Counted from the first letter of the stretch, positions 7,648 to 16,043 are shown. The stretch is 29,347 nt of DNA from JAWVYT01 sp046483065 (GCA_046483065.1 JAWODW010000057.1:1-29347); one strand, 5' to 3'. Notes: generated from the letters alone by a model not told the origin. Made by a program: numbers and translations.

Positions 7648-7702
7648 CGGGACAGAGGGACCCCGGAGGACCACGCTCGCCGGGCGACGACGGTGCGGAA
7701 CC

Positions 7703-7749
7703 GACCGGCCGGTGCGGGCAGCGTTCAATGCTGCCGCGTCCGGCCGGTC
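7703..7749. terminator. Bidirectional hairpin terminator between trxB and the PBP gene
   Basis: A 10-bp outer stem (GACCGGCCGG 7703-7712 with CCGGCCGGTC 7740-7749), a 4-nt internal loop and a 6-bp inner stem (GGCAGC/GCTGCC) close a 7-nt loop. It lies between two convergent stop codons. The T-tract is weak on both sides, so termination may be partly Rho-assisted. Confidence 0.65.
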
Positions 7750-7762
7750 TCTCATTCCGGCG

Positions 7763-9883
7763 CTAGAAGATCTTGCGGACCCGCCGCCAGAGGTCGTCGA
7801 GGAAGCGCTCCACTCCGGCCTCCGGGTGCACGGGGCAGTACTCCTCGGGCTCCGTGCCCACCAGGAAGTACTCGATTCGCACGTCCTCTGCGGGACAGCT
7901 GCCGGTGGCCAGGTACCCCGTCTGCTGGTCGACCTGGGCGCTGACCACGTTCGAGGGCGGCGTCCAGGGCGCCGGCGCCGGTCGCTCGTTGTAGGCGCGG
8001 GTCATGATGTCGGTCCAGACGGGCGCGGCCAGGCGACCGCCCGATGCGCCGGGAAGGATCGGCCGCGGCTGGTCGAAGCCGAGCCATACGCCGGCGGCCA
8101 GGTCCGGCGTCATCCCGATGAACCAGACATCCCGACCGTCGTTGGTGGTGCCGGTCTTCCCGGCGGCGGGCAGCCAGAATCCGCTCGCGCGCACACCGGC
8201 GCCGGTTCCGGTGTTCACCACCTCCTCGAGCAGCGTCAGGGTCAGGAACGCGACGCCGGGGTCCAGCACCTGGCGGCGCGGGGCCTCCTGCTCCCAGAGC
8301 ACGTTCCCCGCCCGGTCCTCGACCCGGCGGATCAGGCGGGGCTCCACCCGGTAGCCGCCATTGCCGAAGGCGGAGTAGGCGGCCACCAGCTCCGCGGGCA
8401 CCACCTCCGCGGAGCCGAGGAAGATGGATGGGTAGAGCGGGATCTCCGTGGACAGCCCCAGGCGCCGGCCCATGCCGGCCACACGCTCCTCGCCGAGCCA
8501 CCGGCCGAGGCGTACGGCGGCGCGGTTGGACGAGACGGCCAGTGCCGTGCGGACCGAGAGCGTCTCCAGGCTGTCGGCCACGTGGTCGCCGGGGCGCCAT
8601 ACGGGGGACCCGGCGGCGCTGACCTCGAGGGGCCCCGTCTCGAGCCGTGCGGTGGCCGGGAGCCCGCTCTCGAGGGCCGCGGCATAAACGATGGGCTTGA
8701 ACGCCGACCCGGGCTGCCGTCGGGCCTGCAGCGCCCGGTCGAACTGGGAGCTGGCGAAGTCGCGGCCGCCGACCAGTGCGTGGATCTCGCCGGTCCGGGG
8801 GTCCATCATGACCACGAGCCCCTGCAGCACGGGCGCTTCATCGCCCTCCGCGGGCCCCGTGGGGTGCGAGTACTGGCCGTACCGCCCGGCCTCGATGGCC
8901 TCGATCTGGGCCACGAGCGCTTCCCGGGCCGTTTGCTGGAGCGATGGCTCGAGCCCGGTATAGACCCGGAGGCCTCGGGTCTCCGCGTCCTCGCCGAACT
9001 GCTCCTCGAGGCTGCGCCGGACGGCCGCCACAAAAAAGGGTGCCGGGCCGGAGGCCTCGAGAGGCGGTGCCAGCTCCAGCGCGGCGCCCCGGGCCCGGAT
9101 CACCTCGTCGGGATCCAGCAGGCCCGTCTGGCCCAGGATGCCCAGCACCACGTTGCGACGCTCGATGGCCAGTTTCGGGTCTTTCCGCGGGTTGTAGCCC
9201 TCGGGGCTCCGGACCAGTGCCACCAGGAGCGCGGCCTCGTCGACGTCGACCTCGGTGACGGGCTTGCCGAAATAGCCCAGCGAGGCGGCCTCCACGCCGT
9301 AGAGCCCGGCCCCGAGGTAGATCTGGTTGAGGTAGAGCTCGAGGATCTCCCGCTTCCGGTACTCCCGCTCGATCCGGCGGGCCAGATGGACTTCGCAGAC
9401 CTTGCGAGTCAGCTTCCTGGCCATGGGGAGCTGCTCCGGAAATACGCTCCGGGCCAGTTGCATGGTGATGGTGCTGAAGCCTTCCCGGATGGAGAGCGCC
9501 GTGAGGTTCCGCCACGCGGCGCGGAAGACGCCCCGCATGTCCACGCCGCTGTGGTCCCAGAAGCGCCGGTCCTCCACGGCGATGAAGCCTTCCCGCACCA
9601 CCGGAGGGATGTCGTCGATATCGAGGACCACCCGCCGCTGGGGCGAGAGGTCGGCCACCAACGAGCCGTCGGCGGCGTAGACGCGCGTGGCCTCGGGCGG
9701 GCGGTAGCTGCGGAGTGCGTCGATGGGGGGGCAGCCCTCCCCGATGACGCCGTTGACCACGAGCCCCCCGGCCACGAAGCCCGAAACGCCCGCGAGGCCG
9801 GCCGTTGCGACTGCGACGAAGAGGAGCCGTCGGATGACGCCCCACTCCTGCCATCGCTGTTTCATTCGGGTCAATCGGGCCAT
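7763..9883 (-). CDS. Class A penicillin-binding protein (PBP1A-like bifunctional peptidoglycan synthase)
   Basis: This 706-residue enzyme polymerises glycan strands and cross-links stem peptides outside the inner membrane. A single N-terminal membrane helix lies at about residues 18-46. The glycosyltransferase (GT51) domain shows EDRRFWDHSGVD (catalytic Glu104), the second Glu motif REGFSTITMQLAR (133-145) and REILELYLNQIYLGAGLYG (178-196). The transpeptidase has the three active-site motifs SAFK (Ser393-Lys396), SSN (451-453) and KTGTT (576-580). Length is typical of a compact PBP1A, without extra C-terminal domains. Start ATG 9883 is preceded by GAGG; the upstream SDR gene stops 19 nt away, so they form one operon. 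Confidence 0.95.
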   Translation of the reverse strand: MARLTRMKQRWQEWGVIRRLLFVAVATAGLAGVSGFVAGGLVVNGVIGEGCPPIDALRSYRPPEATRVYAADGSLVADLSPQRRVVLDIDDIPPVVREGFIAVEDRRFWDHSGVDMRGVFRAAWRNLTALSIREGFSTITMQLARSVFPEQLPMARKLTRKVCEVHLARRIEREYRKREILELYLNQIYLGAGLYGVEAASLGYFGKPVTEVDVDEAALLVALVRSPEGYNPRKDPKLAIERRNVVLGILGQTGLLDPDEVIRARGAALELAPPLEASGPAPFFVAAVRRSLEEQFGEDAETRGLRVYTGLEPSLQQTAREALVAQIEAIEAGRYGQYSHPTGPAEGDEAPVLQGLVVMMDPRTGEIHALVGGRDFASSQFDRALQARRQPGSAFKPIVYAAALESGLPATARLETGPLEVSAAGSPVWRPGDHVADSLETLSVRTALAVSSNRAAVRLGRWLGEERVAGMGRRLGLSTEIPLYPSIFLGSAEVVPAELVAAYSAFGNGGYRVEPRLIRRVEDRAGNVLWEQEAPRRQVLDPGVAFLTLTLLEEVVNTGTGAGVRASGFWLPAAGKTGTTNDGRDVWFIGMTPDLAAGVWLGFDQPRPILPGASGGRLAAPVWTDIMTRAYNERPAPAPWTPPSNVVSAQVDQQTGYLATGSCPAEDVRIEYFLVGTEPEEYCPVHPEAGVERFLDDLWRRVRKIF

Positions 9884-9902
9884 GCCAGTCCTCGGGGCTT
9901 CT

Positions 9903-10631
9903 CTACTTCAGCGTCCTGCCGCCGTCGACGGTGACGATGGAGCCGGTGGCGAAGTCGGACCGGATCAGGAAGAGCAGGGCCTCCACTACGTCGTCCGGGG
10001 AGCCGATGCGCTTCAGAGCCGTCCGTTCGATACTCGTCTCGACTTGTCCCCGTGTATAGTCTTCCGGCGGCAGAACGGTTCCAGGCACGATGCAGTTCAC
10101 CCGCACGTCGGGCGCCAGCGAGCGGGCGGCCACGCGCGTCAGGTGGATCAGACCCGCCTTCGAGACGCCGTGGTGTGGGAACGCCGGCCACACCTGGACG
10201 CCGGCCAGGTCGGCGATGTTGACCGCCACTCCGTCGGACGCCTCCAGCAGCGACGCCGTTGCCTGGAGCAGGAGGAACGGGGCCCGCAGGTTGACCGCCA
10301 TCACCCGGTCCCAGGCCTCGAGGCTGACGTCGCGGAAAGGGGCCGACTCGAAGAGCGACGCGTTGTTGACCAGCACGTCCAGCCGGCCCATGGACTCGGC
10401 CACGGCACCGGCCAGCCCGGCGGCGGCATCGGGGTCGGAGAGGTCGGCCTGGAAGGTCTCAGCGCGTCGGCCTGTGGCCCGGACCTGGTCGGCGGTGGCG
10501 GCGGCCTCGTCGCCGGAGCTGTGGTAGTGGATGGCCACGTCGGCCCCGGCCCGGGCCAGACCGAGGACCAGCGCCCGCCCCACCCGGTGGGCGCCACCTG
10601 TCACCAGCCCGACCTTCCCTTCCATGTCCAT
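9903..10631 (-). CDS. SDR family oxidoreductase, pteridine-reductase (PTR1/FolM)-like
   Basis: The 242-residue NAD(P)-dependent dehydrogenase carries TGGAHRVGR (11-19), the TGxxxRxGR cofactor variant of pteridine reductases rather than TGxxxGIG. The usual catalytic Ser-Tyr-Lys is replaced by Asp141 (NIADLAG) and His154 with Lys158 (HGVSK). The Asp-to-Lys spacing (13+4) equals that of Asp181-Tyr194-Lys198 in Leishmania PTR1, but the Tyr is His. VRVNCIVPGTVLPPE and the C-terminal VTVDGG are standard. I used ATG 10631 (MDMEGKV); ATG 10625 or 10667 are alternatives. There is no Shine-Dalgarno and a TACGTT element lies 6 nt upstream, so leaderless translation is possible. A pterin or dihydrofolate substrate is inferred. 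Confidence 0.8.
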   Translation of the reverse strand: MDMEGKVGLVTGGAHRVGRALVLGLARAGADVAIHYHSSGDEAAATADQVRATGRRAETFQADLSDPDAAAGLAGAVAESMGRLDVLVNNASLFESAPFRDVSLEAWDRVMAVNLRAPFLLLQATASLLEASDGVAVNIADLAGVQVWPAFPHHGVSKAGLIHLTRVAARSLAPDVRVNCIVPGTVLPPEDYTRGQVETSIERTALKRIGSPDDVVEALLFLIRSDFATGSIVTVDGGRTLK

Positions 10632-10753
10632 GGCGAGAACGTAAGTGGGCACGGGTGGGGCGAGCAATCAGCGGGCACAGGCGGCGTGGTATCAGCCGTG
10701 CATCAGTGTGACGCCGGGGTAGGAATCACGGACTGAAATGACAGGGGAACGGT

Positions 10754-11446
10754 ATGCAGCTGGACGGGAAAGTGGCGGTGGTCACGGGCGGCACCCAGGG
10801 CATCGGCCGGGCCATCGCGGAGGCCCTGCTCGAGGCCGGCGCACGCGTGGTGGTCGGGGCGCGAACGGAGGCCGATGTGAGCGACGTGGCCGATGCGCTG
10901 GGCGAGAACGCCCGGGGCGCCGTGTGCGATGTCCGGGATGCGGATGACTGCGGGGCGCTGGTCCGGGCCGCCGTGGACGCATTCGGGGGCCTCGACATCC
11001 TGGTCAACAACGCCGGTGTCGGCATCTACAAGTCGGTGGAGGAGATGAGCGTGGATGAGTGGGACCGGACGCAGGGCACGAACGTGGACGGGCTCTTTTA
11101 CTGCTCGCACGCCGCGATCCCGCATTTGAAGGAGCGAGGCGGTGGGTGGATCATCAATATCGGCAGCCTGGCGGGGAAGAACGCGTTCCCCGGCGGCGCG
11201 GCGTACAATGCGAGCAAATTCGGGCTCATCGGCTTCAGCGAAGCACTGATGCAGGAGGTCCGGCACGACGGGATCCGGGTCAGCTACGTGATGCCCGGCA
11301 GCGTGGCCACCGACGGCTTCGGCCAGGCGGATTGGAAGATCCAGCCGGAGGACATCGGGAAGATCGTCCTCGACCTGCTCGCCACGCCCGACCGGACGCT
11401 CCCGAGCCGGGTGGAAGTGCGGCCGTCGAGGCCGCCGAAGAAGTAG
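10754..11446 (+). CDS. Classical short-chain dehydrogenase/reductase
   Basis: The 230-residue cytoplasmic oxidoreductase has all classical SDR motifs: TGGTQGIG (11-18) for NAD(P), NNAG (85-88), and catalytic Ser138, Tyr151 and Lys155 (YNASK). An Arg in GARTEAD after the second strand suggests NADP(H) preference. It ends in a short basic tail (RPSRPPKK). The substrate cannot be deduced; relatives include 3-ketoacyl-ACP reductase-like and sepiapterin-reductase-like enzymes. ATG 10754 is preceded by AGGGGAACGGT. It is divergent from the PTR1-like SDR, with 122 nt between the starts, and is followed by a 313-nt gap before fumarase. Confidence 0.9.
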   Translation: MQLDGKVAVVTGGTQGIGRAIAEALLEAGARVVVGARTEADVSDVADALGENARGAVCDVRDADDCGALVRAAVDAFGGLDILVNNAGVGIYKSVEEMSVDEWDRTQGTNVDGLFYCSHAAIPHLKERGGGWIINIGSLAGKNAFPGGAAYNASKFGLIGFSEALMQEVRHDGIRVSYVMPGSVATDGFGQADWKIQPEDIGKIVLDLLATPDRTLPSRVEVRPSRPPKK

Positions 11447-11479
11447 CGGCGGGAATACCCGGGACGATCTGTCGGCCGG

Positions 11480-11497
11480 GCCCGCGCGGCCGCGGGC
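11480..11497 (+). other. GC-rich hairpin downstream of the SDR gene
   Basis: GCCCGCG and CGCGGGC form a perfect 7-bp stem with a CGGC loop, 33 nt after the SDR stop. It lacks a T-tract, so it may be a weak or Rho-assisted 3' end. Confidence 0.4.
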
Positions 11498-11519
11498 GAT
11501 CGCAGCGGCCAGCACCAGA

Positions 11520-11683
11520 CACCGCGACGACGCGACGGCAAGCGATAGATCACCGCGACGACGCGACGATCGCGACGAACGGATACAATACTGTTCTGGG
11601 GCTGATCCCCCGAGGCCGGCGGCAGCGATGAACCGAGAAGGGACGAGGACCTGAGCCTTCACCAGCGTCGCGTCGTCGCGGTG
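11520..11683 (+). promoter_or_regulatory. Fumarase leader with three copies of an 18-bp element
   Basis: CACCGCGACGACGCGACG occurs at 11520-11537 and 11551-11568 as direct copies 31 bp apart (about three helical turns), and as an exact inverted copy at 11666-11683. A TACAAT -10-like hexamer (11584-11589) lies between the direct pair and the inverted copy. The arrangement looks like operator sites around the fumarase promoter; alternatively the transcribed inverted copy could pair with an upstream copy. No binding protein can be named. Confidence 0.6.
11584..11589 (+). promoter_or_regulatory. Putative -10 box for fumarase transcript
   Basis: TACAAT in an otherwise GC-rich stretch (GGATACAATACTG). 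No convincing -35 hexamer lies 16-18 nt upstream; that place is occupied by the second 18-bp element, suggesting activator dependence. The message would have a leader of about 165 nt. Confidence 0.4.
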
Positions 11684-11759
11684 GAATGGAAGCGGCTGAC
11701 GTCGCTTCGGTGGCGGTGACCGAGCAACGTGATCAGCGGGACGAAACAGGGGCATAGCA

Positions 11760-13145
11760 ATGAGCGACTACCGAATCGAGAAGGACTCACTGGGCGAGAT
11801 GCAGGTCCCGGCCGACGCGCTGTACGCGGCGCAGACGCAGCGGGCGGTGGAGAACTTCCCTATCAGCGACCTGCGGTTTCCCCGCGGGTTCATCGCGGCC
11901 ATGGCGATGATCAAGCGGGAGGCGGCGAGAACCAACGCGGAGCTCGGGCTCCTCGACGAGGGCTTGGCGGAGGCCATCGTCGCAGCCGCGCAGGAGGTGG
12001 TGGACGGGGAGCACGACGATCAGTTCCCCATCGACATCTTCCAGACGGGGAGCGGGACCTCGACGAACATGAACACGAACGAGGTCATCGCCACGCTCGC
12101 GAGTCGGAAGCTGGGCGAGGACGTGCACCCGAACGACCACGTGAACAGCGGCCAGAGCTCGAACGACACGATCCCCACGGCCATGCAGGTTGCGGCCCGG
12201 GTCGCGATCCACGAGGAGCTGCTGCCGGCGCTGGAGCAGCTGAAGGACTCGCTGACGAAGAAGGCCGCGGACTTCGATGCCATCGTGAAGTCGGGGCGGA
12301 CGCACCTCATGGACGCCACCCCGATCCGGCTGGGGCAGGAGTTCAGCGGTTACGCCTCCCAGATGGAGCACGCCACCCGGCGGGTGAAGGAGGCGAGTGA
12401 GGACATGGCGGAGCTGCCGCTGGGCGGCACCGCCGTGGGCACCGGGATCAACACGCACCCGGATTTCGCCCGGAAGACCATCGCCCGCCTCTCGGAGGCC
12501 GCAGGGCTCGGGTTCTGCGAAGCGCCGAACCACTTCGAGCGGCAGGCCAGCCGCGATACGGTGGTCCAGGCTCACGGCGCGCTGAATACGCTGGCGGTCT
12601 CGCTCATGAAGATCGCCAACGACCTGCGGTGGCTGGCCAGCGGGCCCCGGGCGGGGCTGGCGGAGATCACGCTGCCGGCCACGCAGCCCGGCTCCAGCAT
12701 CATGCCCGGGAAGGTCAACCCGGTGATCCCGGAGGCGGTGACCATGGTGGCGGCCCAGGTCATGGGCAACCACACCACCATCACCGTGAGCGGGAGCGGT
12801 GGCTACTTCGAGCTGAACGTCATGATGCCGATCATGGCGTACACGCTGCTCCAGTCGATCCGGATCCTGGCCAACGGGTCGAAGGTGCTGGCCGAGAAAT
12901 GCGTGGATGGGATCGAGGCGAACGAAGACCGGATCAACGAGCTGCTGGAGGGCAACCTGTCGCTGGGCACGGCGCTGGCGCCGCACATCGGCTATGACGC
13001 CGCAGCGTCGCTGGCCAAGGAGGCGTTCCGGCAGGGGAAGACGGTCCGGGAGCTGGCAAAGGAGAAGGGCGTGCTGCCCGACGACGAGCTGGACCGGGTC
13101 CTGGACGCGCGGTCCATGACAGAGCCCGGGATCCCGGGCTCCTGA
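11760..13145 (+). CDS. fumC: Class II fumarate hydratase
   Basis: FumC reversibly hydrates fumarate to L-malate in the TCA cycle, as an iron-independent homotetramer. The 461-residue protein shows the fumarase/aspartase signature GSSIMPGKVNP (311-321; catalytic Ser313), the GSGTSTNMNTNEV substrate loop (98-110), SSNDTIPTAM (133-142) and the GRTHLMDA loop (179-186, His182). Length is standard. Aspartase shares the fold, but GRTHLMDATPIRLGQEFSGY and the overall pattern favour fumarase. ATG 11760 follows AGGGGCATAGCA. The long leader with repeated 18-bp sites suggests regulation. The gene ends 26 nt before the converging ArsR-type gene. Confidence 0.95.
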   Translation: MSDYRIEKDSLGEMQVPADALYAAQTQRAVENFPISDLRFPRGFIAAMAMIKREAARTNAELGLLDEGLAEAIVAAAQEVVDGEHDDQFPIDIFQTGSGTSTNMNTNEVIATLASRKLGEDVHPNDHVNSGQSSNDTIPTAMQVAARVAIHEELLPALEQLKDSLTKKAADFDAIVKSGRTHLMDATPIRLGQEFSGYASQMEHATRRVKEASEDMAELPLGGTAVGTGINTHPDFARKTIARLSEAAGLGFCEAPNHFERQASRDTVVQAHGALNTLAVSLMKIANDLRWLASGPRAGLAEITLPATQPGSSIMPGKVNPVIPEAVTMVAAQVMGNHTTITVSGSGGYFELNVMMPIMAYTLLQSIRILANGSKVLAEKCVDGIEANEDRINELLEGNLSLGTALAPHIGYDAAASLAKEAFRQGKTVRELAKEKGVLPDDELDRVLDARSMTEPGIPGS

Positions 13146-13171
13146 GCGGCGCGTGCGGCGCCGTGGTGAGA

Positions 13172-13513
13172 CTACCGGGCCTGCGAGGCGATGTCGGCCG
13201 GATTGGTACCGCTGCCGCCGTTCCGTCCGATGAGCCCTTCCAGCGTCTCGAGCTGCCGCTCGATCACCGACTGCCGCAGCGCGTTCATGGTCCACAGCCC
13301 GTTCTTGCGCCGACCGATGATCCCCGCATCGGCGAGGATCGCCAGGTGATGCGAGAGCAGCGACGGGGACAGGTCCAGTGCTTTCCCGATGCTGCCGCAC
13401 GAGAGCTCGTCCTCTCGCTCGGCGAGCAGCTCGACGATGCGGAACCGGTTCTCGTCCGACAGGGCGGCGAGAACCCGAACGATCTCCCGGGATGTGTGCT
13501 GCGATCCCTCCAC
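13172..13513 (-). CDS. ArsR-type winged-helix transcriptional regulator
   Basis: This 113-residue DNA-binding protein has the ArsR order: helix IVRVLAALSDENRFRIVELL (11-30), ELSCGSIGKALDL, the recognition helix region SPSLLSHHLAILADAGII (49-66), and the wing RRKNGLWTMN. Only one cysteine (Cys39) is present, so the CxC metal site of arsenic sensors is missing and the signal is unknown. The start is GTG 13513 because GGAGG lies 4 nt upstream and the homology starts there; an upstream in-frame ATG would add a basic, Gly-rich tail of unlikely use. It converges with fumC and follows the DUF6941-like gene by 95 nt on the same strand. Confidence 0.85.
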   Translation of the reverse strand: MEGSQHTSREIVRVLAALSDENRFRIVELLAEREDELSCGSIGKALDLSPSLLSHHLAILADAGIIGRRKNGLWTMNALRQSVIERQLETLEGLIGRNGGSGTNPADIASQAR

Positions 13514-13608
13514 GCGTCCTCCGGTCGTGCTCCTGCCGTGTATGCCCCTGCCGTGCATGCTTCTGCCAACGGAGGCTACTACCCGGCTGCCCCGGACGGG
13601 GTCCGTGG

Positions 13609-14007
13609 TCAGGAGTCGACCGGCTGCTCGGAGACGAAGAGGGAGAATGCCGCCTTGGCCTGGTCGCCCACGGTGAGCCGGAAACGGTATTCGCCGGCCT
13701 GGGGGAAGATGACTTCCTCCATGGGCATGATGAGCTGCGTGCGAGGGCGACGACGCCCGTCCGCGGAGACATCCGTGTGCCCCTCGATGGTCAGGACCCG
13801 GGTGCCGTCCGTGTGCAGCAGGTCGGCCCGGAACTCCTGGCGCCCCTCCTGCTCCGGGGACCACTCCATGACGAAGACCACGGTCATCCGGTCCTGCTTC
13901 GCCGGGAAGCCGGGGGCGAAAAGCTCATCGAATACGCCCGTAAGGTCGAGCCGGCCGTCGGGCCGGGCGCGGGCGTCTTCACACGCTGCTGCGAGAATCA
14001 GTTCCAT
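13609..14007 (-). CDS. DUF6941-like protein
   Basis: The 132-residue cytoplasmic protein begins MELILAAACEDARARPDGRL, the pattern of DUF6941 proteins (a beta strand, then 'ceDar...dGrl.l.Gvfd.l'), followed by FPAKQDRMTVVFVMEWSPEQEG and a C-terminal VIFPQAGEYRFRLTVGD. This is a beta-sandwich-like fold of unknown function; the last motif resembles the sensor-like end of immunoglobulin-like domains. Start ATG 14007 is chosen because homology begins there; longer in-frame extensions are Arg/Pro-rich and antisense to the next gene. It is divergent from the PIG-L gene with 62 nt between starts. No partner can be inferred. Confidence 0.75.
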   Translation of the reverse strand: MELILAAACEDARARPDGRLDLTGVFDELFAPGFPAKQDRMTVVFVMEWSPEQEGRQEFRADLLHTDGTRVLTIEGHTDVSADGRRRPRTQLIMPMEEVIFPQAGEYRFRLTVGDQAKAAFSLFVSEQPVDS

Positions 14008-14069
14008 GGCCCGGCGATGATGACACCCACGCACCGCCCCGTCAACCGGAAGACATCCCTGGAGACACC

Positions 14070-14777
14070 ATGAATACCGTGCTCGTCGCGCTCTCACACC
14101 CCGATGATGAGATGGGGTGCGCCGGGACCATCGCGGCCCATACGGCCGCCGGCGATCGGGTCGTCCTCCTCTGGCTGACCCGGGGCGAGATGTCCGGCGC
14201 GTACCCCGAGCTCGAGCCCGAGGAGGTGGCTGAGCGGCGCATGGCGACGGGGCGCGATGCCGCCTCCATCCTGGGCGCAGAGCCCCGGTTCCTCGAGATG
14301 CCGGACACGCGTGTGCACGCCACGCCCGATGCGGCCCGCGAGGTGGCCGACGTGGTCGCCGATGTGAAGCCCGACGCCGTGGTGACATGGGGCGACGCCT
14401 GGACCCGCGGGATGCGTCACCCGGACCACCAGGCCACCGGGCAGATCGTACGCGACGCCATCACGCTGGCCCGGATCGGGCGAGTGATGGCGCCCATGCC
14501 GCCGCACCGGGAGCCCGTGCCCGTCTTCACCCTCCGGGGCGAGCACTCCACCCTCCCGACGCGGGCCGTGGATGTCGGCGAGCACGTCGAGACTATCCTG
14601 GAGCTGGCCGCCTTCTACCGCGCCGAAGTGGGCTGGCCGAAGGAGGGCTTCATTGAGAACCGGCTGCGAAGGGCCGCCGAGGAGTACGGCGTGGACGCAG
14701 TCGAGCTGTTCGACGCTTGGGAAACGCCGCAAAGCACTCGACAAAGCACTCGGACCACGTTTCACCTTTTAGGTTAA
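14070..14777 (+). CDS. PIG-L family zinc deacetylase
   Basis: PIG-L/LmbE enzymes remove acetyl groups from N-acetylglucosamine-type substrates. The 235-residue protein carries the zinc motif HPDDE (10-14) and the second motif HPDH (117-120), with WLTRGEMSG and a Rossmann-like core. Family members include BshB (bacillithiol), MshB (mycothiol) and lipid-linked GlcNAc deacetylases; the size and GMRHPDHQATGQIVRDA fit the BshB-like soluble group, but no other bacillithiol gene is here. Start ATG 14070 has GGAG 9 nt upstream. The last residues come from a direct repeat of AAAGCACTCG (14734-14756), giving QSTRQSTR, which suggests a recent tail extension by slippage. Confidence 0.9.
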   Translation: MNTVLVALSHPDDEMGCAGTIAAHTAAGDRVVLLWLTRGEMSGAYPELEPEEVAERRMATGRDAASILGAEPRFLEMPDTRVHATPDAAREVADVVADVKPDAVVTWGDAWTRGMRHPDHQATGQIVRDAITLARIGRVMAPMPPHREPVPVFTLRGEHSTLPTRAVDVGEHVETILELAAFYRAEVGWPKEGFIENRLRRAAEEYGVDAVELFDAWETPQSTRQSTRTTFHLLG

Positions 14778-14888
14778 GGTCAATCAGTGGCCCACCGCGA
14801 CATGCGTGCGGCGAAATGGCAATGGAATATGGCGTTCGATCGAGGGCGTCTGGGCAGGGTGCCCCGGCAGAACTGGATAAGGTGAAAG

Positions 14889-15767
14889 ATGAAACGTGGT
14901 CCGGAACTACGCGCGGAACTACGCGATGAGCTCGGCGCCCACGTCTCCGTGGCGGGCGGCACGCCCAACGCCCCCGCCCGCGCCGCGGCCCTCGACGCGG
15001 CCGTCATGCAGGTCTTCACCAAACAGCCGAACCGGTGGGCCGAGCGGCAGGTGGACGACGGCGAGTCCGCCGCGTTCCGGGCGGCGCGCAACGAACACGG
15101 CATCCGGACCGTCGCCTCCCACGACTCGTATCTGATCAACCTGGCCACACCCGACCCGACGCTGCTCCAGCGGTCGCTTTCCTCGTTCATCGCCGAGGTG
15201 CGGCGGTGCGAAGCGCTGGGGATCGAGTACATCATCTCTCATCCCGGCAACGCCACCGACGGCGACGCCGACCGGGGCCTCGCCCAGAACGCCGAGGCCA
15301 TCATCGACGCGCTGAACGCCGTGCCCGGATCCGTCCGGGTCCTGTTGGAGGGGACGGCGGGGTCCGGCACCGCCCTCGGCGCCACCTTCCAAGAGCTGGC
15401 CGCCCTCGTGGAGCGGATCGGCGCGGTCCAGCCCGACCGGGTGGGGATCTGCCTCGACTCCTGCCACCTCTGGGCTGCCGGCTACGATCTGCGCCAGCTC
15501 GATGACGTGGTGACGGAACTCGACGACACGGTGGGGCTCGAGCACCTCCGGTTCCTCCACCTCAACGACTCCGTCGCCCCCTTCGACAGCCGGCGCGATC
15601 GCCATGCCGACATCGGCCAGGGCACCATCGGGGAGGATGGATTCCGTGCCATCATGACCCATCCGGCGCTGCGTGACGTTCCCAAGGTCATCGAGACCCC
15701 GAAGGGCGACGACCCCGAGACCGCCGACCGCGCGAACCTTGCGATCCTCCGGGCGTTCAGGGACTAG
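14889..15767 (+). CDS. nfo: Deoxyribonuclease IV (endonuclease IV, AP endonuclease)
   Basis: Endonuclease IV cuts the DNA backbone 5' of abasic sites in base-excision repair, using a trinuclear zinc centre. The 292-residue TIM-barrel protein shows GAHVSVAGG (16-24), SHDSYLINLA, the ISHPGNATDGDADRGL loop, LLEGTAGSGTALG, ICLDSCHLWAAGYD and HLNDSVAPFDSRRDRHADIGQG, finishing with VIETPKGDD. These supply the conserved His, Glu and Asp zinc ligands. Length is normal. ATG 14889 has AAGGTG upstream. The gene lies 111 nt after the PIG-L gene. It is followed by a perfect 7-bp hairpin (15799-15815) that may end the transcript. Confidence 0.95.
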   Translation: MKRGPELRAELRDELGAHVSVAGGTPNAPARAAALDAAVMQVFTKQPNRWAERQVDDGESAAFRAARNEHGIRTVASHDSYLINLATPDPTLLQRSLSSFIAEVRRCEALGIEYIISHPGNATDGDADRGLAQNAEAIIDALNAVPGSVRVLLEGTAGSGTALGATFQELAALVERIGAVQPDRVGICLDSCHLWAAGYDLRQLDDVVTELDDTVGLEHLRFLHLNDSVAPFDSRRDRHADIGQGTIGEDGFRAIMTHPALRDVPKVIETPKGDDPETADRANLAILRAFRD

Positions 15768-16043
15768 CGGTCCAGAGGTCCGCAAAAAGGGAGGTAATCC
15801 CGAAAACATTTCGGGGTTGCGGTGGGTTCGGCGAGGACCGCGCTTCTGGCTAAAGCATTGTTGTGTAAAGGTTTGGCCGGATTCCGGCACAGTGTGGAAC
15901 TGTTCGTGCCACATGGATGCGGCACAACACAGTGGTGCCGCAGCGGCGGGATAACCGGGGAGAGCGCTGCGGACAGGCGGACGGTCAGTACCTAGTGTGC
16001 TGGCCGTCTCGTCTGTTGTGGGAGGCACGGTGCCGAGCCCCGT
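15768..16043. other. Gene-free spacer with competing hairpins
   Basis: No coding frame with native codon use is seen. It holds CCCGAAA/TTTCGGG (15799-15815, 3-nt loop), and a set of mutually exclusive stems: GTGCC (15906-15910) can pair with GGCAC in GCGGCAC (15919-15925), which can instead pair perfectly with GTGCCGC (15935-15941). The segment is less GC-rich than its surroundings. Confidence 0.45.

Noticed and set aside
7601..9934. 777-aa + strand frame antisense to the PBP gene
   Set aside because: The reverse strand has all PBP1A motifs; the + strand product has no recognisable domain and unnatural composition.
11787..13772. 661-aa reverse-strand frame antisense to fumC
   Set aside because: It is a shadow of the complete fumarase gene.
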